From positions 15,273,084 through 15,337,083 of the forward strand of contig NC_062216.1 in NCBI RefSeq assembly GCF_902686445.1: a stretch of DNA of 64,000 nt, written 5' to 3'. The notes beneath the pieces are model-generated. The model was not told the origin of the DNA and did no database searches. It saw only the letters and a list, made by a program, of their open reading frames with translations. Numbering within the stretch: position 1 is the first letter of the stretch; each line of letters opens with the position of its first letter. Of the stretch, positions 42,577 through 54,115 are shown in pieces. The translations under genes and the position numbers were made by a program. Origin of the DNA: Sciurus carolinensis. Lineage: Eukaryota; Chordata; Mammalia; Rodentia; Sciuridae.

Positions 42577-43323
42577 GAGGATAATGGAGGACTTTGCTGT
42601 GAACTTCACATCCAAGAGGGGATGGGCAACTTATCAACCGGGAACTCCCCCCAAGCAGTGCCCAAGGCTCGACTCTGAGATGGCCGTGCTGCCACCACAT
42701 AGTCAAGCACCAGGGGACCTCGTCCTTTCACCTGGGTCCAGCTGCCGTATTGCGGCAAGCAAGGATATCAGTAGTTCTCAGATAGGAATTGAAGGATACA
42801 AAGAGAGCACTGAGTCTCAAAAGAGAAACATGTATAAGCCACTGGCATACAGAACAGACAACTCCAGAGCAACCCAGCCTGTGTCCTTGAGCTCTTGTCC
42901 TGGCCTGCAACTTGCCAATGGCTGAAAAAGCAACAGATCCCCAAGATAACCACAGGGCACCTGGAGGAATCACTCACTTAGGGAGTGTAGATGCTAAAGA
43001 CCTTGGTAAAGACACACACCCCTGGGTGGAGATTTTAGATGCTAATAAGACATGTGATGTAGGAAGTAGCATGATTAGAACTTTCGAGGGCAATAGACAA
43101 CAGAGAAAAACTGCATGAAATTTTATGACCCTGACTCCACCTCTGGTTCAGTCCCCAGCTACTGTCCCTCTATAAATTTTAAAACCCAGACCAAGACAAG
43201 GTGACACACTGTCTCTTTCAGATGGCCCGTCCTATCATTCTCCTGTGTTTACGGTCACTTGATATTAAATCTCTTGTTCTGTTACTCATACCTGGATGTG
43301 TACTTAAATTCTTTTCTGCAACA
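42577..43323 (+). mobile_element. Possible ERV1-type solo LTR or degraded ERV fragment
   Basis: CTGTCCCTCTATAAATTTTA (TATA-like) at about 43165, then TTGATATTAAATCTCTTGTT (ATTAAA signal) and a CTTTTCTGCAACA end give an LTR-like promoter, poly(A) signal and terminus in the right order. The left boundary is unknown and no viral gene frame is recognisable. Described as a broken relic. Confidence 0.35.
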
Positions 43324-43484
43324 TAGTCCAGAAATGGGAAGTTCCAAGTAGAGTTCTCCTTGGCTCCTGGAGACCTCTGTGGACTGCTGTATAGTGATAG
43401 TTCCTCCCCTGTATTCCAGGTAAATCCCAAGTGTCCCCAGGTATCCATGAGCTCTGGCCTTCTTCCAACTCTGCTGGACTATAT

Positions 43485-43891
43485 TGTTCAGCTTTTTGTC
43501 ACTGTGACCAAAATACCTGAAAAGAACACCTTAGAGGAGAAGTTTATTTTGGGCTCATGGTTTCAGAGGTTCAGCTCATGGTCAGCTGGCTCCGTTGCTC
43601 TGGGTCTGAGGTGAGGTAGAACATCATGGCAGAAGGGTGTGATGGAAGAAAGCTGCTCAGCTCATGGTGGAAGCAGAGAAAGAGAGAAACAGGAGCCTGG
43701 GGACCAGGTATAATCCCCAAGAGCATGTCCCCAGTGACCCACCTCCAGCCATGCCCCACCTGCCTACCTGTCAAGTTCCTAATCTGTCAAATGGACTACT
43801 ACTGATTAGGTTACAGCTCTCAGAATCTAGTAGTCTCACATCTTGCATTAACACAGGAACTTTGGGAGTCACCTCAGTCCACACCATAGCA
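43485..43891 (-). mobile_element. Rodent-type MaLR LTR, reverse orientation
   Basis: TGTTCAGCTTTTTGTCACTG, ACCAAAATACCTGAAAAGAA, GGAGAAGTTTATTTTGGGCT and a CCACACCATAGCA end. Same group as 20068, about 407 bp. No clear target duplication. Confidence 0.85.
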
Positions 43892-43900
43892 TGGGCATTA

Positions 43901-44335
43901 CTAGTCTCGTGGCGTGGCCGTGGTTCTTGGTTTGCAGTTCAGCCTCTCGGTGGCATGAAGCCCCAGCCTAACTTTGTTGCTTGGAGACCTGTCTCTCTGG
44001 CTGAATTTTTCTAGATCATTTGGAAGCCAGTGATGCTTTCTGCTCCTCCAGACACTGACTGGCATTCCGTTTAAACCTAGACGGTCCTCTCCGAAGCCAG
44101 CAAAGACTCCTGCTGGGACATCAGATCTGCTGGACTCACAGGCTTCAATAATAGCTTGATTGGACTCCAATTGGGTACTGTGATTTGGGCCAGCGATGGA
44201 GTGAGGCTCTATCTCTGAGTCCCTTCCCTTAGATCCTAAATTGTCCTCCTCTCCCAGTTGGCTGGGAGAGAATTCTAGCATGTCTTGCATCTGAGGCCCA
44301 CAGATTCTACCAGTTGATTCCATTACAAAGTTCAA
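43901..44335 (-). other. Open reading frame of 144 codons, status unknown
   Basis: Starts MNFVMESTGRICGPQ and ends PRTTATPRD. No domain, signal peptide or membrane segment is seen, and I do not recognise the protein. It lies between an LTR and a MER5A element, in sequence I could not assign to a repeat. It could be chance, a decayed pseudogene exon or part of an ERV; chance is the default. Confidence 0.2.
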
Positions 44336-44487
44336 ACTTTTTGCAGTGAGTCCTCAAAGAGATGTGTGATTTTAATCATCCCCCAGAAATTCATCAAATG
44401 TCCTGGTGAGATAAAGTGGAATTGTAAGGATTGGGAAAAAGAAAACCAGTCACAGAAAATATTTGCCCTATTTCTGAACTTTTAAGG

Positions 44488-44687
44488 CAGTGACTCTCGA
44501 CTTGGGGGGGTTTAACCTCCAGGGAACATTTAGAAATGTCTGGAGACATTTTGGTGTCATAGCGGGGGTCTTGCCTTTGACATTTAGTGGCTAGAGGCTA
44601 GGGACACTGCTAGTTCACAGGACAGCTCCCTACAATAAAGAATTGTCTGGTCCCAAGTGTCCATAGTGCTGAGGTAAAGAAATATTG
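44488..44687 (+). mobile_element. MER5A (hAT-Charlie non-autonomous transposon)
   Basis: CAGTGACTCTCGACTTGGGG, GGAACATTTAGAAATGTCTG, GAGACATTTTGGTGTCATAG and ACAATAAAGAATTGTCTGG follow MER5A end to end. Flanks TTTTAAGG (44480) and GCTTAAGG (44688) agree at 6 of 8 bases, consistent with an old 8-base hAT target duplication. Confidence 0.9.
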
Positions 44688-45409
44688 GCTTAAGGTGAGG
44701 GCATGTCGTTCATGCCTGGCGCTGGGCCAGCCTGAACCCCATTCGTTTACATGGAAGATGCTTGTGAATGCCCTGGGGTCGTAGAGAAGTGGCCTTGAGT
44801 AACAGTCAGAAGCTCAGTGGGTGAGGTCTGTGGTCACCTGGCAAGACAGACTGACCCTCAAGGTGAGGTTCTGCCCCGGTGAGCCCAGGTATGGACTGCC
44901 CTGGTGCCCCAGTCCTACACTGAGCTGGGGTGCTCATACAATGTCCCTCTAGCAGGGCTACACTGGGTTCACCAGACTTGGCATTTCCTGGGCCCCAGAC
45001 CATCTGGACCACTTTGGGGGATGGGGCCCAGGAGTCCATACCCATGTCCAAGACCCCCTCTCCGCATTCATTTCTCTGTTTTCTCCACTCGTTTCTTTTC
45101 CACCTTTCTTTAGGCTCATCCCCACAGTGCCTGCATCTTCCAGTTTTTCCCCCATGATGATATGTGACAGCCAGATGACAGACTCATGTCATAGAAAAAG
45201 ACCTGCTTACCCATGATGCAAGGTAAGACGGGCCCAGGTCTCAGAAACATAAGGGCCCAATCTCCCCACTCTGAGAGGAAGTGGAAATGCTTGCTCTTCC
45301 TCCGTGTGACGCCGAGAATTTCTTGCGAAAGCAGCAAAAACTAAAACCAAACACAAATTGAGTTCTCGCAGGTCACCCATTAGCTAAGAGCTCAGCAGGA
45401 CTCCCGGCC
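44688..45409. other. Unassigned intergenic sequence
   Basis: No gene or repeat recognised. Short open frames only. Confidence 0.45.
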
Positions 45410-45560
45410 TGCATAGTAAGCAGGCTCTGTGCCGGGCCTGGGAGACCATCCAGCGCAATAGCTTCATTTGCACACGAAGTAGCTAAGGCCCAGAGAGGGG
45501 AGGTGACTTGCCCAGGGCTACCCAGGTGAATAGTGCCAGAGCCAGGATAGATGCCAAGTC
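45410..45560 (-). repeat. MIR-type SINE fragment, reverse orientation
   Basis: AGCTAAGGCCCAGAGAGGGG, AGGTGACTTGCCCAGGGCTA and GCCAGAGCCAGGATAGATGC match the reversed MIR core. Confidence 0.8.
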
Positions 45561-45739
45561 TACCCACCCCAAGGCCATGTGGGATTGACCTTGTCCCAAA
45601 TCAGTGGATATGGGAACTCGAGGGGCAGAAACATTAGGAATAAAGCCCAGCTCATCCTAGTACACCTAATCGCTTTTGTGGTGAAGGAGGCTCTTACCTT
45701 CTGGCCCCAAGACCCAGGTTGATTCCCAAAAAGCCCTTT

Positions 45740-45895
45740 CATATCCATTATCTCACTTGAGCCCGGATGCTCTGTGAGGGAATCAGTGCTGGGATGGCTC
45801 TTTCCCACTTTATAGGTAATGAAATCCAGGTGCAGGAGGTTAAGGGACTTGCCCAAGGTCACACATTGACTGCAGAGGGGATTAGGACCTGCGTC
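45740..45895 (-). repeat. MIR-type SINE fragment, reverse orientation
   Basis: CCACTTTATAGGTAATGAAA, GGTTAAGGGACTTGCCCAAG and GTCACACATTGACTGCAGAG match the reversed MIR core. Two MIRs of like orientation lie within 500 bases. Confidence 0.8.
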
Positions 45896-48230
45896 TTTCT
45901 AGTCAACTCCTTTGCAGAAGCGGCACTGCAGGCAGCCTGGGTCAGGGTCTTCCCTCTCCTGCTCTCCTCTGGGAAAGCCAGGGAGGCCTAGCTTCTTCCT
46001 CCTCTTCCATGTCCTCTAGTCTTTGATTTCCTTCCCCGACTTCTTCCTTTTTCCTGGTCCTTTCACCCTCAGGCCCCAAACTCCCGCTACCAGCCTGGTC
46101 CCTTAGCTGGTGCAGGGCATCTGCGTCCATGTTCCTGCACGCTGGGCTTTGACCGTGAGCACACTTGTGGAGCCACGGGGAGAGGCTCCGGGCTGAGTCT
46201 GGACTCCCTCTGCGCTTGGGCACTTAGCCTCTTCTCTGTAGTCCACTGGGACACACTCTGGGGCTGGCTCTCAGCTTCTCCCTTGGTAGCCCTGCTCCCT
46301 CATAATTCTGTCAAAAGAGGGTTAAAAATAAAACTGAGCTTAATCCAGGTAGAGGCCTGGTCTGCTCATTTGCACATAAGCCTCTCCTCAGCCCAGCCCT
46401 GGCCATTTACATCTCATTATTCAGGGGCATCCTTGATGATTCCCTGGTGGACTGGCCTGGCTCGGTTCAGCTCGGTCTCCTTTTGGCCCTAAGAGAGTTT
46501 CTCCTGCCCTCCTCATCCCAGAGGTGCTCCTGGCCTTGACCTACCTGTTGTCACAGCTGCAGGCTGTTTCCCGGGCCCTCAACATGTCTCTTTGCAGAGC
46601 TGTTCGGGGCCTGGCCAGGGAAATGCACTGGGAGGAAGGGCGAGGCATGTGCGCAGGGCAGGAGGGGTGTGATTTGACCTGCGGATGCGAACGTGAAAGG
46701 CCCAGGGCCGATCTGTAAGTTCATGTCCACACGCTCACACATACATAGGCACCTGCACGGTGCTGTGCGTTTACACACCTCGCCTTGACCTCTCTGTCCC
46801 CTTGCCCCCTTCCAAGTCATCCTTGGGCAACTTCTTTTTTGCTTTAAGACAAAACTCAGCATGCACTTTATGTGATGTCATCCAGGTAAAAAATTGAGGG
46901 GAGAGGAGGTAGGAGGGACATTGATGAGTTTTGGGTTTCATGTTTTATTTCTCCATCCCTGCTCCCCAGGGGCAGACCTGGGCCCTGAGTTCTTCCTAGC
47001 ATATTGCTGTGCCCCCAGGAAGCTAGCCCCCTGCCCTCCCCTGAGGCTGGGCAGCTGTGGTGGAGGCACAGCCACACCCAGGATGAACAGAGGTGCTAGG
47101 GAATGAGCAAGTTGCTGGAGAGGAGTGGAGCCTGTCTGGGGCCCAGCTGTTGGGCCGCTCCCTCTGCTCCCTGCTTTGCCTGAGGAGGTGAGTCGGAGCT
47201 GGCTTTGCTGAGTGGAGAGCAGCAGTTGTAGCAGTGGGTCACGTCCGGTGTTCCTGCTGCCAATACAGTGGTTACGGAGACAGGCATGTGTGTATCTTGT
47301 GAAGCCCACAGCCTCCTGGCGACGCAGCTGGGTGCAGGTGGAGGAGCTAGGTCCAGGCCAGGTCCTGCAGAATGCCCGGGAGGGGGCTGGGCATGGTGGT
47401 CCTCCTGGAAGGTGCTGGCTGAGCTATGGCGTGTCTGCAGGCAAAGCAGAGGAGCAGAGGCATGCAGGGCAAATGCATTGCAGGTGGAGAGGCCATGGTG
47501 CTGAGCAGTGACAGCGGCCAGCTTGGCTACAGCCTGGAGCATGCAGGGACCAACCAGCTTGGTGGCTTTGGGGCCCTTGACTTCTCTGAACCTCAAAGTT
47601 CTCCATTGTGACAGAGGATGAGAGTCTCAATGATCCACAGAGCTCTGAGGAGGATGCAAAACAGCGTGATGCGTTGCGAGGAACCAAAGGACAAGAGGGG
47701 TCACACAGCGCCATAAAGGTTGCGCAGGACAGGAGGCAGCAGTGGTGCAAAGGCGTGAGAGGAGAGGGCAGTTTCCTGTGTGCTGCAGAACTCCAGCCTC
47801 CATGTTCCCATCTGTCAGATGGGACTTCATAGGCTGTCAGGATATTGAATGAGATGACGTGCGTGATGCAAACACCATGATGAATAAAGTGACTGTCCTT
47901 GGTCAAGAGCAGGAGAGAGGTGACAGGGTGGGCGAGGGCGGTGGGAGGCAAGCACAGCACTGGGGTGTACCACTGAAAGAACGCTCTTTCTCAGATGCAG
48001 ACCCGGTCCAGGAATGACCCTGAGAGGGAAACTCTTAACTGTGGCTCCTTGGGACCTCACTGGCCTCACCCTGGCAGGCCCTGGAGCGGAGAGCTGGCAT
48101 CAATTCCTGCAGGAGAGACAGGTCCTTTGGGCGGCCAGTTGGATTTCATTGTTCTTTGAAAGTCTTGATGGAGGTTTTTGCAGGCCAAGTCCCACCCGCC
48201 GTGCCAGCCCTACGATGGTTGGGGCATCCT
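45896..48230. other. Unique intergenic sequence
   Basis: No gene recognised. Contains TTTGCACATAAGCCTCTCC and CATTTACATCTCATTATTCA near 46370-46430 (possible regulatory block) and a MIR-like piece at 47780-47880 (CCATGTTCCCATCTGTCAGA). The 178-codon - frame at 47424-47960 has no recognisable domain. Confidence 0.45.
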
Positions 48231-48395
48231 AAAGCAATGTTTCTCAGACCTGCAGCGTCAGCAGAGCCCGGGAATCGCTACAGATGCAGACTCTCCACCC
48301 CACCCAGACCCACAGAATCAGAAACCCTGAGGACAGAGCAAGCTGTGCTTTCAGAAGTTCTGGGTGGCTCTGATGCCAGGGACCCTCGAGTAACA
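48231..48395 (+). mobile_element. hAT-type MER relic
   Basis: AAAGCAATGTTTCTCAGACC, GCAGACTCTCCACCCCACCC, AGACCCACAGAATCAGAAAC and TTCAGAAGTTCTGGGTGGCT follow Charlie-type non-autonomous elements (ends read CAGTGGTTCTCA). Confidence 0.55.
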
Positions 48396-48629
48396 CCGGG
48401 CTGTGGATTGGGCATTGGTAAGGGAGGGGCGCCAGGTAATTGACTGCAGCAACTCACCTGCAATGAAAACAACTTTCTTTTTCTCAACTGCTTCCTCCTT
48501 CCATATTTTTTGGGGCCTTTTTCTTCTGTTTCTTCTTCTTCTGCTCCCAAGACATGAAGTCAACCTCCAGCAGATGTGATCCCAAAACTTACTGTGCAGA
48601 GTGGAAACACATTTTCAGCACTGCTTCCT

Positions 48630-49650
48630 TCCTTGAAAAATGATCAAATGACCCACAAGGATTTGGAAAGAGGTCCAGATACTAGTAATCAAAGAAACAA
48701 GCAATTGAAATGTGACTTGGCCCTCCTCAGGATGGCAGCAGTCAGGGACAAGACCCAGGGTTGCTGAGCAGGTGGGTGGGAACCTCCTGATTCAGGTAGG
48801 AGTGTAAACTGGTACACTGGTTTTGGAAATCAATCTGGCAAGTTTAGTGCTATTTATTCACTTATTTTTAGTTAACATGCCAGAATCAGGGCTTGGAATA
48901 TTTTAGACCTTTTTTGAAGCAACTTACAAATACCAATGACTGTGGTCTGAATGTGTCCCCAGAGTCCATGTGTTGAAAAATTAACCCCTAAAGCAACAGT
49001 AATGAGAAGGGGTACCTTTTGTGGGTTAGGTAGATTAATGTCATCATGGAGATGGTGACTTATTTATCGTGGGGGTGGGTATCCAATGAAGGATGGGTTT
49101 GTCTCCCCTTCCTCTCTTCCTCTTATGTATTCTCTTATCCTTCTGCTTTCTCTCATGGGATGATGCAGCAAAATGACTCCCACCAGCTGTGAGCTTCCTA
49201 ACCTTGAACTTGCCAGATTCTGTTACAGTAGCACAAGATGGATTAAGACACCAACACAAATAATTACTAACTTATTTAATTGAATATGCATATGTTTTAT
49301 GACCCAGTGATCCTCTTCCCAGGAATGAATCCTGCAGGAAGTCCCCTGCCGTCCATGAAGAAACGTGTGGCATGTGCTGTCAGTGGTGAAGCAGTGTCCC
49401 TCCGTGGGGATGGAAAAGCAACTGCCACGATGCAGACCGTGGGATGATTGTGTAGTGGTGGAATCCTCTAACCAGATAAGACAGCCCCAAGGTTAGATCT
49501 CAGAAACACAGTGCGGGTTGAAAAAAGTAAAACACAGAATAGCATTCATAGCACAATACCACGGATGAAAATTCAACACACATACTCAAAACAAAGCTCC
49601 ATAATTTCCAAGGATATATGCATATTTGAGGACGTACAGAGAGCACACCC
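48630..49650 (+). mobile_element. Old LINE-1 (L1M-type) 3' part, split by an LTR
   Basis: Left part 48630-48936 has ATGATCAAATGACCCACAAG, AGTAATCAAAGAAACAAGCA and GGAGTGTAAACTGGTACACT. Right part 49250-49650 has TATGACCCAGTGATCCTCTT, CCCAGGAATGAATCCTGC. The order is that of the L1 ORF2 end and downstream region. Frames are broken. The right limit is approximate. Confidence 0.75.
48937..49249 (+). mobile_element. MaLR-type LTR nested in LINE-1
   Basis: TGACTGTGGTCTGAATGTGT, CCCCAGAGTCCATGTGTTGA at the start; GTGAGCTTCCTAACCTTGAA and TGTTACAGTAGCACAAGATG, GATTAAGAC at the end. ACCAA flanks both sides (48932-48936 and 49250-49254), a 5-base target duplication. Confidence 0.8.
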
Positions 49651-50407
49651 GAGCAGGTGCTCACGGGGAGGAGATGGGTTGGGCGGTGTGGGAACAGAGG
49701 TGGAGGGGAAAGAAAGAAGCCCACGAGGGGCCTCGCGTGGACCAGCCGGGATCTGCTCACGGGCTGTGCCCTGAGAAGCTCAAGGGTCCTGACTTGCTGC
49801 AACTGTGTTCAGAAATAGGAAAGAGAGAGGAAGTCGGCCATTCCTTGAAGATGGCTTAAAACCGAGAAAAGCCAGGCCTGAGGTGCGTGGGCTGAGCACT
49901 CAGGGCGGGATGAACGGTTTGGCCTGAGTTTCACTCTGAAACGAGTCACTCAGTCTCTGTGAAACGGGAAGGACACAACGTAGTTAGGAGCCCGGGGTCC
50001 CCGCTGCAGCCTCCTGTCTGGGCACACTTGTTATTTTGGAAACATTTGCATATAGAGGAAATGAGAGAGAGTCCTACCAGGAACTCCTCCTCTGGCTCAG
50101 TTCGTTGGGCCAAAATGCCTCAGACTGGGTGACTGGGACAACAGACATCCACCTCTCCCATTGTGGAGGTCCGGAGGCCCACGATCAAGGCCCTGGCAGA
50201 GTCGGTGTCTGGGGAGGGCCTGCTTTTTGATTCATGGATGACTATCTTCTTGCTCTGTTCTAGAAGGAGAAAAGGGCCGAGAGAGCTCTCTGGGGCCTCT
50301 TGTGTAAGGACCCTAATCCCATCATGAGGCTCCATCCTCATGTCATAATCGTCACCTCCCAAAGGCACTCACTCCCTCCTGAGGCCATCCCCCTGGGGGT
50401 TGGGGTT
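49651..50407. other. Unassigned intergenic sequence
   Basis: No gene recognised. A weak MIR-like stretch at 49925-49975 (AAACGAGTCACTCAGTCTCT). Confidence 0.4.
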
Positions 50408-50626
50408 TCTTTTCTTTTATTAATTGAACCCAGGGGCACTTAACCATGGAGTCACATCCCCAGCCCTTTTTTATGTTTTATTTAGAGACAGGGTCTCGCT
50501 GAGTTGCTTAGGGCCTCTGAATTGTGTTGAAATTGTGTGAAATTAAGTTGCTGAGGCTGACTTTGAACTCATGATTCTCCTGCCTCAGTCTCTGTAGTTG
50601 CTGGGATTACAGGTCACCACACCCTG
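50408..50626 (-). mobile_element. Dimeric B1-ID SINE with internal duplication, reverse orientation
   Basis: AATTGAACCCAGGGGCACTT, GAGTCACATCCCCAGCCC, GAGACAGGGTCTCGCTGAGT and CTCCTGCCTCAGTCTCTGTA. The AGTTGCT...GTTGCTGAGG interval is enlarged by a short AATTGTGTTGAAATTGTGTG repeat. Confidence 0.92.
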
Positions 50627-50799
50627 AATGGGGGTTGGGATTTGACAGAGGTTTTGTGGGGACACAAGCAGTCAGTCCAGAGCACATACCCTCCCAGCTT
50701 TAGCATCTATCCACCCATGGCCAACTTGGGGGCTTTATTGGTAGGAGGGATGCCCCCTAACAATGCCTTTCATTTCTATAGAATGTTAAGTCTCGTACA

Positions 50800-50910
50800 C
50801 GAGCATCTTTTATGCAGAGGGTTTCATTCAGTTCTCACAACCACTGTGGAGCTGACACTGCGTTCCCATTTTAGAGATGAAAAAACTGAGGCCTGGCTGG
50901 GAAGTGACTC
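50800..50910 (-). repeat. MIR/L2-family fragment, reverse orientation
   Basis: CATTCAGTTCTCACAACCAC, CGTTCCCATTTTAGAGATGA and AAAAACTGAGGCCTGGCTGG fit the reversed MIR3/L2 order. Confidence 0.7.
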
Positions 50911-52132
50911 TGTGGAGGCAGAGCCTGGTCCTGGCCCTGGGTCCTGGCTTCCCATCGTCCTCTCTTCCTTGTCCTCCCCAGATGCCACCCTATGAGCCAC
51001 ACCTGTTGCCATCAGGCCTACTCCTACTTGAAACCTTTGGTGGCCTGGCCAAGTCCCTTCCCTTTCTGGGTTTCAGCTATTGGGTTCCGCCCCTGGACCA
51101 TCCTGGGAGGCCCCTCCTGGGCCTGGGGCTTAAGCTTCCTGCCTCCATTTCTGTCCCCCTCAGAGCTCAGTGCCGTCTGTCTCTCCCGGTGTGTTCTACT
51201 TAGCAGGAAATGGAGCAGTTTAGAAGCAACCCAGAAAGCAGAGGGAAGCAGCCCACGTAGCCCCTCTGTGCCCATCCCTGGGACCAGGTCGTGGTCCCAG
51301 GGAGGAGCCCGGGGAGGGGGTGATGGTGGTGAGTGGGTAGAGGAGGGGCCCTCAAGCTTCCCTGGTTTTAACTCAGAGCTTGTTTTGGCTGTTGAGGTCC
51401 AAGGTCTGGAGATCTGGTGGCCCTTGCTATCCTGGGGAAGAAAAATGAGATTTCTCTGTCTCCCTCGGGCACACTCGGTTCCCAGGCAGTGCTGAGACCA
51501 GGTTGCAAAAACAGATCTTTGCCTTTTAAATTTTTTTCCTTCCATAGTGACCCATTTTTGTAGCTGATGCCTGCAGTCACTCTGGTCACCTCCCTGAGCT
51601 GTTTTTGAGAAGGGCGGTCTCCCTATCCAGTCCTTACTCCCTGCACTGTGGTTGGGAAGCCTTGTGTAGGGACATGGAGCATCCTCTGGGGTGGGGAGTG
51701 ACCCTAGGGGCTCAGGGCCACAGTGCTGGTTCTCCTGGGGCCACCATGTACTCCCTCAGGCCTGGAACCTGTGCTGGGTTTGTGAGACACAAATGAGAAC
51801 TTGTGTTCCCTCTTCTGGCTGCCATATGGTGGTGGCTACTGGGCGGGAGAAGGAGAGATGGACAAGGGGGTGGGTGATGGTGTTAGCTGGTGGTGCAAGA
51901 TCTGCCAACACAGGACTGAAGGGGCATTCAGTGGGCTGTGTTGATGCTCCTGAATCATTCAGTTCTGGAGAACAAGCTTGTGGGGTGACAGGCCTGGCAG
52001 GGGCACCATGGGGTGAGTGAGAGAGAGTTGGAGGTTTTGACCATGGGGATAGAGAGAGAATATTTCCCTTCCACTGTGACCCTTATGGATTGGGAGGATT
52101 GGACACTCAGCAGGAACAGGGCACAATCCTGC
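50911..52132. other. Unassigned intergenic sequence
   Basis: No gene recognised. Overlapping open frames of 167 and 173 codons (50992-51545, opposite strands) are typical of GC-rich chance frames. Confidence 0.45.
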
Positions 52133-52477
52133 TGCCATAGTTTGTTTTCTGTTGCTATAACTGAATGCCACAGACTGGGTAGTTAACGAACAATAGAGGT
52201 TTATTCAGCTCAGGTTCTGGAGGCGGGAGGCACAACTGTATGGTATGGATTCTCACTGCTTCACAACATGGTGGAGGGTATCATATGGTGAGATAGAGCA
52301 ATTATGCAAACTTGACTGTGCAAGCTTGACTGCAAGCTCGGGCATCTCTTCTTTTAAATTCACAATGTCACCATGAGGGCCCCACCCTCATGACTTCATC
52401 TAACCCTAATAACATGTGAAAGTTGAGGGTTAAATGTCTATTGCATGAGCTTTAGGGGACAACTTCACACCATAGCA
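52133..52477 (-). mobile_element. MaLR-type LTR, reverse orientation
   Basis: TGCCATAGTTTGTTTTCTGT, TGCTATAACTGAATGCCACA, GACTGGGTAGTTAACGAACA and a CACACCATAGCA end. Flanks CCTGC and CGTGC differ by one base, a possible 5-base target duplication. Confidence 0.82.
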
Positions 52478-53399
52478 CGTGCCCTCTGGGATTTATAATT
52501 CAGTGACACATGCACACACACACATGTGGAGATACCCACGCTCTTACTCAGAAAAACAAAGACACATGCAAAGAGAAATCATCAAGCGACAGTCAGGCCC
52601 TTGGATTCTGTGCATACGACTGACATGTTCTGAGAAGAGTGGCGCCCAGGTGGGAGCAAACGAAGGTTTTCTGCCGGAGGCAGCTGTGTTTGCATCTCAT
52701 CCTTTGACGCATGCAGGGAGGTCATTCCAGGGAGGGAGGGGAACAGCATGGACAGAAGCATGGAGACTTACAGGAGCCTTATTTGTTCAGGGGACTCTGA
52801 GGGAGGCCTGTGTCCCCAGGATTGTGCAGAGTCTAGCGCAGCAGAGAGCCCACCCCAGATGTTAAGGGCGGGCAGAACGGGCTGCTTCTGGATCCGGGAG
52901 GCCTACAAGGCACTGGGTTGCCAGTGCTCCATGCTCGTTAGTCCAGGGCTCTGGCGGTCAGGTCTGGGCTGGGAGCCGGTGTGGGATGGAGGCCAGGGCA
53001 CTGCAGGGGCCCTGGGTGAACTGGCAGATCCTCTTTTCCCTGCTCCTGAACCTGAGATGCCTCTTCCCAGCCTCTCCCATCCCCTGTGCTTGCCAGCGCC
53101 TTTCCCAGTCTGCCCTGTCCATGGAATAGGGGTCATGGCCTGGTACTGCTGAGGGCTGTCCTGCAGATTGAGTGAAGGTGTCTCATGTCCTAGCATGGGG
53201 ACCCGAGTGACTGAGAGCTCTTCCTCGCAGGCTCCTTGCTCCTTCTTCTGACTGATGTCTTGGCTTCCTTGAAGCTCAGCACCACCACTGGCTCAGGACT
53301 GACATCTCTCTGTGCTCCAACCTGTCTGGGGCATACCTGTGACAGCCTTGAGGACAGGGCACCAACATGGCTAGTTGAGACTTGTCCCGTGGTTCATGG
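52478..53399. other. Unassigned intergenic sequence
   Basis: No gene recognised. Open frames of up to 134 codons without recognisable domains. Confidence 0.45.
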
Positions 53400-53515
53400 G
53401 GAGCTCCTCGCAGGGTCAGGGACTATGGCTTAGTTAGTTCGTCTTCCCAACACCTAGCGCCTGGCTCACAGGGCAGACTCCGACCCCTTCCGAAAGAATG
53501 AATGAAAATGTGCAA
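53400..53515 (+). repeat. L2 3' end remnant
   Basis: CAGGGTCAGGGACTATGGCT, CTTCCCAACACCTAGCGCCT, GGCTCACAGGGCAGACTCC and GAAAGAATGAATGAAAATG fit the L2 tail order. Confidence 0.65.
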
Positions 53516-53819
53516 GCGCTTTGTAAATTGGAAAGAATTTACAAAAGTTATTTAATATGCTTCTCCAGAGAGTGAGCCTTGGGCAAACACTTAATGAAGT
53601 AAACAGAGCTGGATTTCAAGGCGAAGGCCAGATTGGAGCTAGGCCTGTGGGAATGGTTTGGGGAGGCGGGGGGCCACACCTGCCTCAGCCTCTCCTTGGA
53701 AGCCCCTCTGCAGCTAGCTGCCCAGGCTCCCCCAGCCCTGTGGTTACTCAGCCCTGTAGCAGCAACCCCATCATCTTCTGTTCACGGGAAATTTGCCATT
53801 CCCCAGCCCCCAAAATGGT

Positions 53820-54115
53820 TTTCCTGATTATAAAATCAATCATGGCAAAACGCTCAAACTTTGAACAGCAAGGAAATGTTTAACGCGAAATGTGAAAAAT
53901 CCCTTCTCACGCATCCTCACGCCCGATGAGACAGTCGCTATCAGTGGATGTCCTTACAGATGTTTTTCCTGGTGCATGCACTAACTTCCTTATTTCCTTT
54001 ATTTATGTGTTTTTCGAAGGCATAACTCTGCAATTTCCTTATACCACCTAGCAACACATTATGGACATTGTTATTTTTTTAAATCTATACCACATTCTTT
54101 TTCATGGCCCCAGCG
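53820..54115 (-). mobile_element. Old LINE-like remnant (family uncertain)
   Basis: AT-rich sequence with ATAAAATCAATCATGGCAAA, GATGTCCTTACAGATGTTTT and ACCACATTCTTTTTCATGGC. The layout recalls L1M/HAL1 ends, but the match is weak. Confidence 0.3.
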
